Positions 1 through 8,743 of a stretch of DNA of 43,011 bases are shown one piece after another; within the stretch, counting starts at the first letter, position 1; every line of letters begins with the position of its first letter. The position numbers and the translations under genes were made by a program. The DNA lies in contig JALEPE010000054.1 of NCBI GenBank assembly GCA_022766795.1, forward strand, positions 1-43,011. The letters are read 5' to 3'. Source of the stretch: Helicobacter sp. (GTDB lineage: Bacteria > Campylobacterota > Campylobacteria > Campylobacterales > Helicobacteraceae). The notes beneath the pieces are model-generated. The model was given only the letters and a program-made list of their open reading frames with translations. It was not told the DNA's origin and searched no databases.

Positions 1-764
1 TTAACCTCTTTGACAAACGCATCTCTGTTGATTTTTTCACGAATGTCGGCAAGCTTACTTTGAGCCTCTTGCTTAGTAGCGTAAGGACCAATTAATAGGC
101 GATTATTATCGCCTGATTTTTGCATACGATAGTTGAATTTGCCAGATTCTATGGCACCAATTAGTTGTTTATTGGGCGAAAATTTACTAAAGGAACCCAC
201 TTGAATATAAAATCCCGCTGTCGCTTCACTACCCTGCAAGCTAGGATCGTTTGTTGTTACATTTTTGAATGCATCGGCTGGCTGTTGCTTTGGAGCTGTT
301 GGCTTGCTAACTTCTGGTTGTATCGGCGTGGTTGGCTGTGTCGGCTGCACTTGTGTCGCCTTAGGTGGCTCTGGCTTAGTTTCTGGCGCACTTGGTAAAT
401 TGCCTTGTTGGGATTGCTGCGCTTTAATTTGATCAATGATTCTTTGGAACTGATCGTCTGTATTACTCTGAATTGGCTCTTGACCAAAGTCATTTGATTG
501 TGTAGGCTGTGCTTGTGTAGGCTGTTCTACGCGTTCAACTGGCTTTTGTGCATTCATCGCTTGCTCTTGTTCTTTTGAATCACCTTGCAATAAATACACC
601 ACTAAAACCACAATTGCGAGTAACAAAACTCCAATTGCACTCAATAAAATAATTTTTTTACTGCTACCCTCTTTCACCTCATCAGCGTCCTCGCTATTGC
701 CAATGCGTAAATCATCTAATTCTAATTCTTTAGGCTCTTGTTTATTGGATTCTAATTCTGTCAT
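1..764 (-). CDS. SPOR-domain membrane protein, C-terminus cut by window edge
   Basis: A bitopic inner-membrane protein whose C-terminal SPOR domain is expected to bind septal peptidoglycan; SPOR proteins act in cell division and wall remodelling. The 254 visible codons from ATG 764 give an acidic cytoplasmic N-terminus (residues 1-36), one membrane segment (about 38-59, IILLSAIGVLLLAIVVLVV), a Pro/Gln/Thr-rich periplasmic linker (about 65-180) and a SPOR domain from about 184 (GFYIQVGSF, later RLLIGPYATKQEA) up to AFVKEV at the edge. The three bases at 1-3 look like a stop on this strand but are out of frame, so at least one more codon lies outside. It follows the DUF1882 gene by 10 bases and is the last visible gene of the cvpA-lysS-glyA operon. 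The exact family member (DedD-like or other) cannot be told. Confidence 0.88.
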   Translation of the reverse strand, partial: MTELESNKQEPKELELDDLRIGNSEDADEVKEGSSKKIILLSAIGVLLLAIVVLVVYLLQGDSKEQEQAMNAQKPVERVEQPTQAQPTQSNDFGQEPIQSNTDDQFQRIIDQIKAQQSQQGNLPSAPETKPEPPKATQVQPTQPTTPIQPEVSKPTAPKQQPADAFKNVTTNDPSLQGSEATAGFYIQVGSFSKFSPNKQLIGAIESGKFNYRMQKSGDNNRLLIGPYATKQEAQSKLADIREKINRDAFVKEV

Positions 765-774
765 CTTTTCTCCT

Positions 775-1320
775 TTACATATGTTTTGACCAAGATGCAC
801 CACGTTCTTTTTGATACACTTCATAAGGAATCGCTAAGATATTAAACTCTTTAGGAATATCCAAAGAAGGCAACATTTTCCATTCTGTTGGCATTTTTTG
901 TGCAAGCTTTGCACCTAGCATTTTACCTAATTGGCAAGCTTCTTGAAATGTTGTGTGTCCCTTATGCACATATAAATGTAAATGCCCGGGTGTCTTTGTC
1001 GCATATGCGGTGAAGTTGATAAACCCCTCCTCACGCAACAATAATTGCGCACGATGCCAAAATCTCTCTGCATTAAAGCCATTATAATCAAAAACAATAT
1101 TTTCCACTTTATTGCTCGCATTGATTAAAGAATGCGCAATGGTTATTTCTTTTTTAAAATGACTTTGCAATAAGTTCCTTGTAATGGGCTCATCAACCCT
1201 TTTGAACTTATCATAAAATATCCTTCCATTATGTTGGATTTTAGTGCCCAGCCCGCGCTCTTTAATCCAATAATGCGAAGTAATCATCTTGATTAATTTT
1301 AAGTCCATATCCGATACCAC
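775..1320 (-). CDS. DUF1882 family protein (HP0184-like)
   Basis: Conserved epsilonproteobacterial protein of unknown function; H. pylori has a homologue (HP0184) in the same place directly after glyA. A long open frame gives about 181 residues, soluble, with no signal peptide or membrane segment; it has the stretches YWIKERGLGTKI and TPGHLHLYVHKGHTTFQ that I associate with this family. The start needs care. An AAGGAG ribosome site lies 7 bases before a GTG at 1320, which I use. A GTG at 1326 is too close to that site, and an ATG at 1308 (MDLKLIK) is 19 bases away. It lies 21 bases downstream of glyA, so it is probably co-transcribed with it. No function is assigned. Confidence 0.85.
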   Translation of the reverse strand: MVSDMDLKLIKMITSHYWIKERGLGTKIQHNGRIFYDKFKRVDEPITRNLLQSHFKKEITIAHSLINASNKVENIVFDYNGFNAERFWHRAQLLLREEGFINFTAYATKTPGHLHLYVHKGHTTFQEACQLGKMLGAKLAQKMPTEWKMLPSLDIPKEFNILAIPYEVYQKERGASWSKHM

Positions 1321-1341
1321 GCACACACTCCTTATAAAATT

Positions 1342-2592
1342 TTAAAAAATTGCCTTGTCATAAATACGAAATTTTAGCGCAAGTTCTTTTAATTCACTCT
1401 TGATTTTTTCTTGTTTTTGTGTATTTTGAATATCGTCTAATACATCTGCGATTCTATTTGCTACAATTTCAAACTCTACTTCTTTAAATCCTCTCGCAGT
1501 TAGTGCTGGAGAACCGATCCTCACACCACTCGTTACAAACGGGCTTCGCGTCTCACCTGGAACCGTATTTTTATTCACCGTAATACCTGCATTTCCCAAT
1601 GCTAAATCTGCATCTTTTCCGCTAAATTCTTTATCCAACAAAGACAATAAGACAAGGTGATTATCCGTGCCATCACTAACAATCTTATAACCCCTTTGCA
1701 TTAGCACTTTTGCTAAAACTTGTGCATTTGCTTTCACTTGCTTTGCATACTCTTTCCATTCAGGTTTTAAATTCTCTCCAAATCCCACAGCCTTACCTGC
1801 AATCACGTGCATAAGTGGTCCGCCTTGCATTCCAGGGAATACGGACTTATCAATTTTCTTAGCAAATTCCTCATTATTTGTAAGGATCAATCCCCCTCTA
1901 GGACCTCTTAATGTTTTATGTGTCGTTGTCGTTACCACATCAGCATAAGGGAATGGATTAGCATACTCGCCAGCAACAACAAGTCCCGCTACGTGCGCTA
2001 CATCTGCCATTAAAAGCGCACCAACACTATCCGCAATTTCTCTAAAACGCGCAAAATCAAGCACCCTAGAATACGCGCTAAACCCACATACGATTAAATT
2101 TGGCTTCACAATTTTTGCAATTTCTGCAACCTTATCATAATTAATACGTCCATCTAATTCCACACCATAAAAAAAGCTCTGATACATTTGCCCTGTAATA
2201 CTCACCTTTGCCCCGTGCGTTAGATGCCCTCCGTGGCTTAAATCCATTCCTAGAATCTTATCATAAGGCTTCAAAAGTGCCGAATACACTGCGGTATTTG
2301 CTTGAGAACCCGCGTGTGGTTGAACATTCGCAAATGCGCAACCAAATAATTTTTTTGCCCTCTCAATCGCAATTTCCTCAATCTTATCTACAAACTCACA
2401 ACCCCCATAATAACGCTTGTAAGGATAACCTTCTGCATATTTATTAGTCAGCACACTTCCCATTGCCTCCATTACGCTGGGAAAAGTAAAATTCTCGCTT
2501 GCAATCATCTCTAAATGCGTATTTTGACGCTCTAATTCTTGGTTGATTAGATTTAAGATTTCGGGATCTTTTTGTTCTAAAACATAACTCAT
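1342..2592 (-). CDS. glyA: serine hydroxymethyltransferase
   Basis: Cytosolic PLP enzyme converting serine and tetrahydrofolate to glycine and 5,10-methylene-tetrahydrofolate, the main source of one-carbon units. The 416-residue frame is full length for the bacterial family. The PLP-lysine motif TTTTHKTLRGPRGG is intact, as are the early YAEGYPYKRYYGGCEFVD segment and HAGSQANTAVY. The ATG at 2592 follows AAGGAG closely and lies 2 bases from the lysS stop, so translation is probably coupled. The order lysS-glyA-DUF1882 is the same as in H. pylori. Confidence 0.98.
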   Translation of the reverse strand: MSYVLEQKDPEILNLINQELERQNTHLEMIASENFTFPSVMEAMGSVLTNKYAEGYPYKRYYGGCEFVDKIEEIAIERAKKLFGCAFANVQPHAGSQANTAVYSALLKPYDKILGMDLSHGGHLTHGAKVSITGQMYQSFFYGVELDGRINYDKVAEIAKIVKPNLIVCGFSAYSRVLDFARFREIADSVGALLMADVAHVAGLVVAGEYANPFPYADVVTTTTHKTLRGPRGGLILTNNEEFAKKIDKSVFPGMQGGPLMHVIAGKAVGFGENLKPEWKEYAKQVKANAQVLAKVLMQRGYKIVSDGTDNHLVLLSLLDKEFSGKDADLALGNAGITVNKNTVPGETRSPFVTSGVRIGSPALTARGFKEVEFEIVANRIADVLDDIQNTQKQEKIKSELKELALKFRIYDKAIF

Positions 2593-2594
2593 TT

Positions 2595-4109
2595 TTACTC
2601 CTTTTTATCTGTATTGATATCTTTTTTTTGTGGTTTTAATGCAGGGAATAAAATCACATCTTTAATTGTTTTGTTGTTTGTTAGTAACATTACAAGCCTA
2701 TCAATTCCAATTCCCTCTCCCGCAGTGGGCGGCATTCCATAAGAAAGTGCCGTAATATAATCCTCATCCATATATTGCGCCTCCTCGTCTCCCGCTTCTT
2801 TTGCTGCAACTTGCGCCTTAAAACGTTCTAGTTGATCTAGCGGGTCGTTTAACTCGCTAAATCCATTGGCAATTTCACTTCCTCCAATAAATAATTCAAA
2901 CCTATCTGCAACTTGAGGATTTTTATCATTGCGTCTTGCAAGCGGGCTAATGGAGATTGGAAAATCTGTGATAAAGGTAGGATTAATCAATTTATCCTCT
3001 ACAAATACATCAAATGCTTCACTTTGAAGCTTACCTAACTCCATTTGCGATTCCAACTCCACATTATGTCGCAACAAATACTCTCGCAATTTATCCACAC
3101 TATTTACAATTTCTCGTGGAATTCCTCCAATCTCCACTAGCGCGTCAAGATAAGTAATCTCCCTAAAATCACTACAATCAATCATATAATCATTGAAAGC
3201 TAATTGCTGTGGTAAATTTAAAGATTCCAAAAGTGTTTTAAACAATTCTTTTGTTAAAGCAATTAAATCCTTATAATCTTTATACGCCCAATAGAACTCA
3301 ATCATTGTAAATTCTGGATTATGAGAGTGATCCATTCCCTCATTTCTAAAATTACGATTAATTTCAAAAACCGCTTCAAATCCTCCGACAATTAGCCGTT
3401 TTAGATACAACTCTGGCGCAATTCTTAAATACCTCTCTATCTTTAGTGCATTATGATAAGTCACAAAAGGCTTTGCATTTGCTCCACCGGGAATGGGGTG
3501 CATCATTGGTGTTTCTACCTCTAAAAATCCTTTCGCTTCAAAAAACTTTCTCACATTAGACACGATTTGAGAGCGCAAGATAAAGCTATCCCGCACTTCC
3601 TTGTTCATCATTAAATCTAAATATCTTTGGCGGTAGCGAATCTCTGTATCCTTTAGCCCGTGAAATTTCTCTGGCAATGGAGAAATAGCTTTTGTTAGAA
3701 TTCTAAATTCTAGTGCGTGCAAACTTAGCTCTCCTGTTTTTGTTACAAAAGGAAACCCTTTTGCCACCACAATATCACCCACTTCAATATATTTTTTAAA
3801 AACTTCAAAGCCTTCATCTAACTCATTTTTAGAAAGATACACTTGCAGCACACCACTGCAATCTTCCACCTTAATAAACGCTGCCTTCCCCATAAGACGC
3901 ATAAATTTAATACGTCCTGCAATTTGTGCAATTTTGCTTTCGTCCTTGCGTTCCCCCTCTGGCAATTCCGCCACAGAAGCATAAGTCTGTAAAAACCCCT
4001 GTGCGCTAATTTCTTTTGGTATTCCATTACTATATGGATTAATCCCGATTCCGCGCAACGCGTCTGCTTTTGCGATTCTACCTAACACATAGCTATCATT
4101 CTCAAACAT
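2595..4109 (-). CDS. lysS: lysyl-tRNA synthetase, class II
   Basis: Charges tRNA-Lys with lysine in the cytosol. At 504 residues it is the usual class II length: an N-terminal OB-fold anticodon-binding domain (about 55-150, GRIKFMRLMGKAAFIKVED) and a catalytic core with motif 2 (FRNEGMDHSHNPEFTMIEFY) and motif 3 (GEGIGIDRLVMLLTNN). The ATG at 4109 has an AAGGAAG ribosome site. It lies 9 bases after cvpA and 2 bases before glyA. The C-terminus is Lys/Asp-rich (KPQKKDINTDKKE). Confidence 0.98.
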   Translation of the reverse strand: MFENDSYVLGRIAKADALRGIGINPYSNGIPKEISAQGFLQTYASVAELPEGERKDESKIAQIAGRIKFMRLMGKAAFIKVEDCSGVLQVYLSKNELDEGFEVFKKYIEVGDIVVAKGFPFVTKTGELSLHALEFRILTKAISPLPEKFHGLKDTEIRYRQRYLDLMMNKEVRDSFILRSQIVSNVRKFFEAKGFLEVETPMMHPIPGGANAKPFVTYHNALKIERYLRIAPELYLKRLIVGGFEAVFEINRNFRNEGMDHSHNPEFTMIEFYWAYKDYKDLIALTKELFKTLLESLNLPQQLAFNDYMIDCSDFREITYLDALVEIGGIPREIVNSVDKLREYLLRHNVELESQMELGKLQSEAFDVFVEDKLINPTFITDFPISISPLARRNDKNPQVADRFELFIGGSEIANGFSELNDPLDQLERFKAQVAAKEAGDEEAQYMDEDYITALSYGMPPTAGEGIGIDRLVMLLTNNKTIKDVILFPALKPQKKDINTDKKE

Positions 4110-4118
4110 TCCACTTCC

Positions 4119-4649
4119 TTACATTTTCTCTTGTAAATTCTCTAATACCGGCTTTGCATCTTGCACTAAGTCTAGCTTAATAACGGCATCTCCCGTTCTT
4201 TTTAATAAAGGATAAAGATGACTATTCTGCGTTTTGCTTTCAATATAGCTTTTTGCAAATTGAATATGCGTTAAAGCAGCAATGATAATAGCAAATACCA
4301 TAAATACCTTTAGCGCACCAAATAAGAATCCTAGCAAGCGATTGACAAAACCTAATGCACTTAATTTTGTGAGTTTTTGTAAGATTTCTGCGATTAAAAG
4401 TGCGCCAACCCAAATGACAACAAGCAATACCAAAAAGCCAATTAAAGTAATTGCTGAAGGATTTTTGAATGTATAAATATTTGCGCTAATCCAACTCCCT
4501 ATGCTATCGCCATATACAGAGGCGATATACACTCCCCCTACGATTCCGACAAGCCCGAAAAATTCTCTAATAAATCCATTCATCATACCACGAATCGCAA
4601 GCAGAAGCATTAAGATTCCAATCGCAACATCAAAAAAACTAAAATCCAT
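4119..4649 (-). CDS. cvpA: CvpA family membrane protein
   Basis: Integral membrane protein of the CvpA (colicin V production) family, 176 residues. Four hydrophobic segments are visible: about 5-22 (FDVAIGILMLLLAIRG), 28-47 (EFFGLVGIVGGVYIASVYG), 64-90 (ITLIGFLVLLVVIWVGALL) and 100-125 (LGFLFGALKVFMVFAIIIAALTH, given here only in part of its helix). The biochemical role is not settled; family members have been linked to envelope homeostasis. It opens the minus-strand operon, as HP0181 does before lysS in H. pylori. The ribosome site is weak (GGGG about 10 bases upstream of ATG 4649). Confidence 0.9.
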   Translation of the reverse strand: MDFSFFDVAIGILMLLLAIRGMMNGFIREFFGLVGIVGGVYIASVYGDSIGSWISANIYTFKNPSAITLIGFLVLLVVIWVGALLIAEILQKLTKLSALGFVNRLLGFLFGALKVFMVFAIIIAALTHIQFAKSYIESKTQNSHLYPLLKRTGDAVIKLDLVQDAKPVLENLQEKM

Positions 4650-4691
4650 ATATTACACGCCCCAATTCTTAAGAAATTAATATAAAAGGCT

Positions 4692-4724
4692 TATTTTAAC
4701 ATAAAAATATTTTATGTTAAAATA
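4692..4724. promoter_or_regulatory. perfect 15-bp inverted repeat between cvpA and yajQ
   Basis: The arms 4692-4706 and 4710-4724 are exact reverse complements around a 3-base centre. The core is AACATAAAA / TTTTATGTT. The repeat lies between divergent genes, just upstream of the probable yajQ -10, which suits an operator. It is followed on the plus strand by six T's (4725-4730), so it also resembles a weak A/T hairpin terminator, but no plus-strand gene precedes it. The bound protein is unknown. Confidence 0.6.
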
Positions 4725-4740
4725 TTTTTTGCTAAGTTTT

Positions 4741-4746
4741 GATAAT
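4741..4746 (+). promoter_or_regulatory. probable -10 element of yajQ-lnt
   Basis: GATAAT (in the context TTTTGATAATATTTT) lies 22 bases before the yajQ start. As is usual in Helicobacter, no clear -35 box is seen. A start near 4753 would give a leader of about 15 bases. Confidence 0.5.
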
Positions 4747-4767
4747 ATTTTACAAAAAAGGGATAAA

Positions 4768-5271
4768 ATGGCAGCAAAAGAACATAGTTTTGATATTTCC
4801 GCTAAAGTTGAGATTCAAGAATTTAAAAACGCTTTAACGCAGGCTAAAAAAGAAATTGACAATCGCTTTGACTTCAAAGATGATAAGGCAAAAGAGTTAA
4901 ATTTTAATGAAAAAGATAAAACCTTAACCATTCTCGCAACAAGCACAAATAAGGCAAAATCCCTGAAAGATATTTTAGATTCCAAACTCATTAAACGCAA
5001 TCTGTCCTTAAAAGTTTTAAAAGAACTGAGCGTTGAGAATGCAAGTGGAGGCAATACAAAAATTATCTACAAACTTAACGACACTTTAGATGATAAAACT
5101 GCAAAGTCTATCAATGCAACAATTAAACAAGAGAAGTTTAAAGTAACTACACAGATTCAAGGTGATGAAATTCGTGTGAAATCAAAAGATATTGACGAGT
5201 TGCAAAAAGTTATTGCATATTTACGTAAAATAGAATTAGAAGTTTCACTGAACTTTGGAAACTTTGCGTGA
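4768..5271 (+). CDS. yajQ: YajQ family nucleotide-binding protein
   Basis: Small cytosolic protein of the YajQ/DUF520 family, 167 residues; some homologues bind cyclic-di-GMP and work with transcription regulators. Family features are the N-terminal EHSFDISAKVEIQEFKNA, the middle segment SKLIKRNLSLKVLKELSVE and the C-terminal VIAYLRKIELEVSLNFGNF. The frame stays open to an ATG at 4714, inside the inverted repeat, but the ATG at 4768 has an AAGGGA ribosome site and gives the usual family N-terminus (MAAKEHSFD). Its stop overlaps the lnt start, so the two genes are probably coupled. This gene is not in the equivalent H. pylori block, so it is an insertion or a lineage-specific retention. Confidence 0.93.
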   Translation: MAAKEHSFDISAKVEIQEFKNALTQAKKEIDNRFDFKDDKAKELNFNEKDKTLTILATSTNKAKSLKDILDSKLIKRNLSLKVLKELSVENASGGNTKIIYKLNDTLDDKTAKSINATIKQEKFKVTTQIQGDEIRVKSKDIDELQKVIAYLRKIELEVSLNFGNFA

Positions 5272-6617
5272 GCGTAAAAGCTATAAATATGGAATCCAAA
5301 AACAAAAAAAACAATAAAGATTCCAAAAACTCGCTGCATAAACCTAATACAAATATTTTAGAATCACTTTTGAGCAATACAATACCGCCCAATAGGTTTT
5401 ATGGAATCTTGGTTGGAATTTTATGTGCAGTTTTTTTGAGTGCATTCATTTATCTTGAATGTTTTTTAGATGAAAAAAATTTCCCACTCTACTCCACTAT
5501 TTTTGCATTTTTGGGATTCTTTTTATATTTTAAACTCCCAAGGCTTGGAGCATTTATCTGCGGAGGTTGCATTGGAATCTTATGGTTTTATTGGGTAGGT
5601 TTTAGTTTTAGATTCTATGGAATCACATATTTAATGCCATTGGTTTGGGTGGTATTTTTTGTAGTGTATGGCGCATTATTTTATGTTTTTTGCTTTTTTA
5701 AAAACCCTGTCTATCGTTTATCTTCTTTGGTACTCTCAAGCTTCATTCACCCCTTTGGCTTTAATTGGTTTATTATAGAATCCGTGCTTGTAAAAAGCTA
5801 CTTTTTCCCCTCAAAATTCACACTGTTTTTATTTTTGTTTGGCATTGTGATTTTTAGCACACTACTTACACAAAAACTTTACAAAACAAGCCTAGTTTGG
5901 CTTGTTTTAATCTGCTTTATATTGCCCGCTAATTCACAAATGCAACAAGTTGAGCAACCCCTAAAGATTAAAACTACGCGCACAGAAATTCCACAAGATT
6001 TACGATGGCAAAGTGAGCAGCTCCATACCATTATCGCGCAAAATCACAAAATAATTTTAGAGGCAATACAAGCAAATTATGATGTAATTATTCTTCCCGA
6101 AACTGCATTTCCACTTAGCCTAAATTTACAACCACAACTCATTCATACATTAAAATCTCTTAGTCAAGACATTACAATCATTACAGGGGCAATTCATCAA
6201 GAAAATAATCATTTTTTTAATAGTGCATATGTTTTTACAAAAGGTGATATGCAAATTTTTGATAAGCATATTTTGGTGCCTTTTGGTGAGACAATTCCGC
6301 TTCCACGATTCCTAGCGACTTGGATTAATAATTTTTTTTTTAATGGAGCAGAGGATTTTAGCATAAAAGATTCCACTACACCAAATTTTACTTGGATTAA
6401 TGGGCAAAGATTCCAAATAGCTATTTGTTATGAAGCTACGCGTGATGAATTATACGCAAATTCCCCTAAGAATCTCATTGCCATTAGTAATAATGCGTGG
6501 TTTATTCCAAGTATTGAGCCGACATTGCAAAAACTTTTAATGCTTTATTTTGCAAAAAACCACAACACACGTATTTACCATTCTAGCAATGCTTCGCCAA
6601 ACTTTACTCTACCCTGA
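5268..6617 (+). CDS. lnt: apolipoprotein N-acyltransferase
   Basis: Inner-membrane enzyme that adds the third acyl chain to the N-terminal cysteine of lipoproteins. After a polar N-terminus of about 40 residues come several membrane helices (about 45-225), then a periplasmic nitrilase-like domain. The catalytic triad is present: Glu about 278 in LPETAFP, Lys about 333 in DKHILVPFGE and Cys about 387 in ICYEA. Near the end, AISNNAWFIPSIEPTLQ is typical. Length is 449 residues against about 425 in H. pylori; the difference is at the N-terminus. The start is uncertain: GTG 5268 overlaps the yajQ stop, and ATG 5289 is an alternative. The gene contains a T10 run at 6332-6341 coding for three Phe. 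The last 9 bases overlap the convergent gene at 6609. Confidence 0.95.
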   Translation: MSVKAINMESKNKKNNKDSKNSLHKPNTNILESLLSNTIPPNRFYGILVGILCAVFLSAFIYLECFLDEKNFPLYSTIFAFLGFFLYFKLPRLGAFICGGCIGILWFYWVGFSFRFYGITYLMPLVWVVFFVVYGALFYVFCFFKNPVYRLSSLVLSSFIHPFGFNWFIIESVLVKSYFFPSKFTLFLFLFGIVIFSTLLTQKLYKTSLVWLVLICFILPANSQMQQVEQPLKIKTTRTEIPQDLRWQSEQLHTIIAQNHKIILEAIQANYDVIILPETAFPLSLNLQPQLIHTLKSLSQDITIITGAIHQENNHFFNSAYVFTKGDMQIFDKHILVPFGETIPLPRFLATWINNFFFNGAEDFSIKDSTTPNFTWINGQRFQIAICYEATRDELYANSPKNLIAISNNAWFIPSIEPTLQKLLMLYFAKNHNTRIYHSSNASPNFTLP

Positions 6618-8002
6618 TTCCTCGCAAATCTTTAAGAATGCTTTGTAATACTTCCAACGTTGAATCATTTTAGGCTTTCTAGTGTGCAATACCTCCAAAT
6701 ACGCTTCTGTAGCCTCTCTAAAAGCTTGACGCATAGATACGCACGCTTGAAAGTATTTTAATACATCTTCTTCTGTTAGCCTCTTTGCTTTTTCCTTGTC
6801 AATTTTTATAAACACCTCTTTAACAAATAGCCTTACATACTCACAAATCACTCCTTGTAGCTTCTCATTTTGCAAAAAACTTTCATAATCTTTCAAGGAA
6901 ATCATAATCATTATAGGCATAATTGTCTCTTCAAAAAATAAATGCGTAATTTCTACACTATCCTCTTGCGCCAACACATAGCAAGTCGTGATATTAATTG
7001 TGATTCCACCTTGTAGCTGCAATGCCTCTAAATCGTTACTAAACCCATTACGCAACTTATCAATATCACTCCAATGCGCATAAATACGAATCGGCAATAA
7101 AAATTCAAAGTCAGCAATCCTGCGCGCAAAAAACTCCTCATCGCATTCTTTTGGAATCTCTAGTTTCAAATGTTGTGCAAGCTTGCGCATATTCTTATAC
7201 GCATTTTTTCCAATAATATCTTGCATATCTAAATAATACACATTATGCACCTGCACGCAATCTTTCAGCATTAAACCATCGTGAAAACACATCATTCTAT
7301 CAAAACACCAAAAAGGTAAAGATTCTAAACTTGGCAATGGTTTAATATCCGTATAAAAGCCATATCCTACACGATTCTCTAAAATGCTAGAAGGCGCACA
7401 AGATAGCGTAAAAATATCTCTAAATTCTCTTTGTCTTTTATAGTTTAAAAAACTCTTAAGAATAGAAACGGGGTCTCTTACAAGATTAATTGCAGGCACA
7501 TTTGGAATCAAGGCAAAATATTTTTTATAATCCCCAACAAAAGCATAATCAGAGACAACTAAAAAGATAAATTTGCCCCCCGCTTAAGTCTTCTCTTGGC
7601 TTCTAAGATTTTTGTATAAACATCTGCATAAATGCCGCGCGCATCTAAGCCATAAAAATTTTCACAATAAACTTGTATGCCACCGCATTTTTGTAAAAAC
7701 GCATTCATTCCTGTAGCACCGCTTCCGTGACTTCTCAAAAAAACAATATCCACATAAGGGAGTGGCAAATTTAAATCCCAAGCATAAACCGGCGCAGTTT
7801 GCATATAATCAATATTAGCGGGATTTACGAGTGGTGGATAAGAAGTGTTGGCATATTTTTCTTTAAACTCTTTAGATTCTATCCACGCAAGAATAGATTC
7901 CAAATTATCTAACATAATCTTAATGATTGCAGGACTAAAACGTCCCATATCCACAATATCCTTTAATGCCTCATAAAGAATATCAAATCGTGTTTTTTTC
8001 AT
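6609..8002 (-). pseudogene. frameshifted transferase-like gene (sulfotransferase/DUF2972-like), possibly phase variable
   Basis: Two open frames, 8002-7559 and 7583-6609, join at a run of six G's on the coding strand (7576-7581). As read, translation ends at a TAG at 7561. One extra G would continue in the second frame through GGKFIFLVVSDYAFVGDYKK and give an unbroken protein of 464 residues. The first part has VDIVFLRSHGSGATGMNAF, resembling a sulfotransferase P-loop (PAPS 5'-phosphosulfate loop). The second has INLVRDPVSILKSFLNYKRQ, resembling the RDP segment of sulfotransferases and of DUF2972 proteins. I recall DUF2972 members in Campylobacter, including O-methyl phosphoramidate transferases with G-tracts, but I cannot confirm membership. 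It lies 12 bases after the phosphatase gene. It may be a slipped phase-variable allele, a true pseudogene or a sequencing error. Confidence 0.7.
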
Positions 8003-8014
8003 TGTTTTGGAATC

Positions 8015-8722
8015 CTACCCACAATATTCTTGTGAAATGACACACTTACTAGGCCATTCTAGCGCACTCAAAGCCGCGTTTGGCAATCTTGTATGATACA
8101 CACAACCCGTATCAATTGCGGCAAAATTATCAGTAATCAAAACGCCATCTTGCTGCACATCGTGTCCAAAGACATTAAATACAGAAAAATCCATTTCTTT
8201 GCCATACAGCTTTTTATCATTCTTTTTTAAGCGATTCCAACTATAAATTCTTGCATCAATTTCTTTATTTAACAAAGGCAATCCAAACCCGTGCGTTACA
8301 AACAGATTCTTGCCTTTCTCGTCTTTATAATCTATTTCTAAAAAGCGCGGAAAAGATTTGATAAACTCTATATGTTCTTTAATTTTCTCACGTCCCTCAT
8401 CATCGTCTTTAAAATATTTTCCATAGCTTTTAATCGTCTCTCTCCCGCCATTACCAAGCCATTGAAAATTCGGAATTCCATCAAAATATTCAACCATTAA
8501 TTCCTCGTGGTTTCCCAAAACACAAGCATACTTTTGCCGCATTACTAAATCCACCACGCCGCAAGATTCCTTCCCTCTATCCACTAAATCACCCGCAAAA
8601 ATGATTTGCGATTCCCATTTGTGCGGTAATTTCTCAATTAATGCGCATAAAGTATCCAAGCAACCATGCACATCGCCAATCACATATACAGGTCGCGAAT
8701 AATCCAATTCTTCTATTTTCAA
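8015..8722 (-). CDS. PP2A/ApaH-type metallophosphoesterase
   Basis: Cytosolic dinuclear-metal phosphatase of 235 residues. The family motifs appear in order: GDVHG (residues 16-20), GDLVDRG, GNHEELM, then VTHG and GHD for the metal-binding histidines. The substrate could be phosphoserine/threonine proteins, dinucleoside tetraphosphates or other phosphoesters; the sequence does not decide. It lies 12 bases upstream of the frameshifted transferase gene and 21 bases downstream of the phosphate permease, on the same strand, so the three may share a transcript. The start at ATG 8722 gives the usual short lead-in to the first motif; the ribosome site is AGAAG/GAAAA-like and weak. Confidence 0.9.
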   Translation of the reverse strand: MKIEELDYSRPVYVIGDVHGCLDTLCALIEKLPHKWESQIIFAGDLVDRGKESCGVVDLVMRQKYACVLGNHEELMVEYFDGIPNFQWLGNGGRETIKSYGKYFKDDDEGREKIKEHIEFIKSFPRFLEIDYKDEKGKNLFVTHGFGLPLLNKEIDARIYSWNRLKKNDKKLYGKEMDFSVFNVFGHDVQQDGVLITDNFAAIDTGCVYHTRLPNAALSALEWPSKCVISQEYCG

Positions 8723-8743
8723 TTCTTAATTTTCCTCTACTTC

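Noticed and set aside
1..3. TTA read as the stop codon of the SPOR protein
   Set aside because: Out of frame; codon boundaries of the gene fall at 3-5, so the gene continues beyond the window.
4692..4730. Rho-independent terminator on the plus strand (hairpin plus T6)
   Set aside because: No plus-strand gene precedes it, the stem is nearly all A/T, and it lies upstream of the yajQ -10; an operator is more likely.
5413..5428. Second sigma-54 promoter (GG-N10-GC)
   Set aside because: Lies inside lnt, lacks the TTGC end and has no gene suitably placed downstream.
7571..7583. Programmed ribosomal frameshift in the transferase-like gene
   Set aside because: No slippery heptamer with a following pseudoknot is evident; the G6 tract better suits DNA slippage or an error, though recoding is not excluded.
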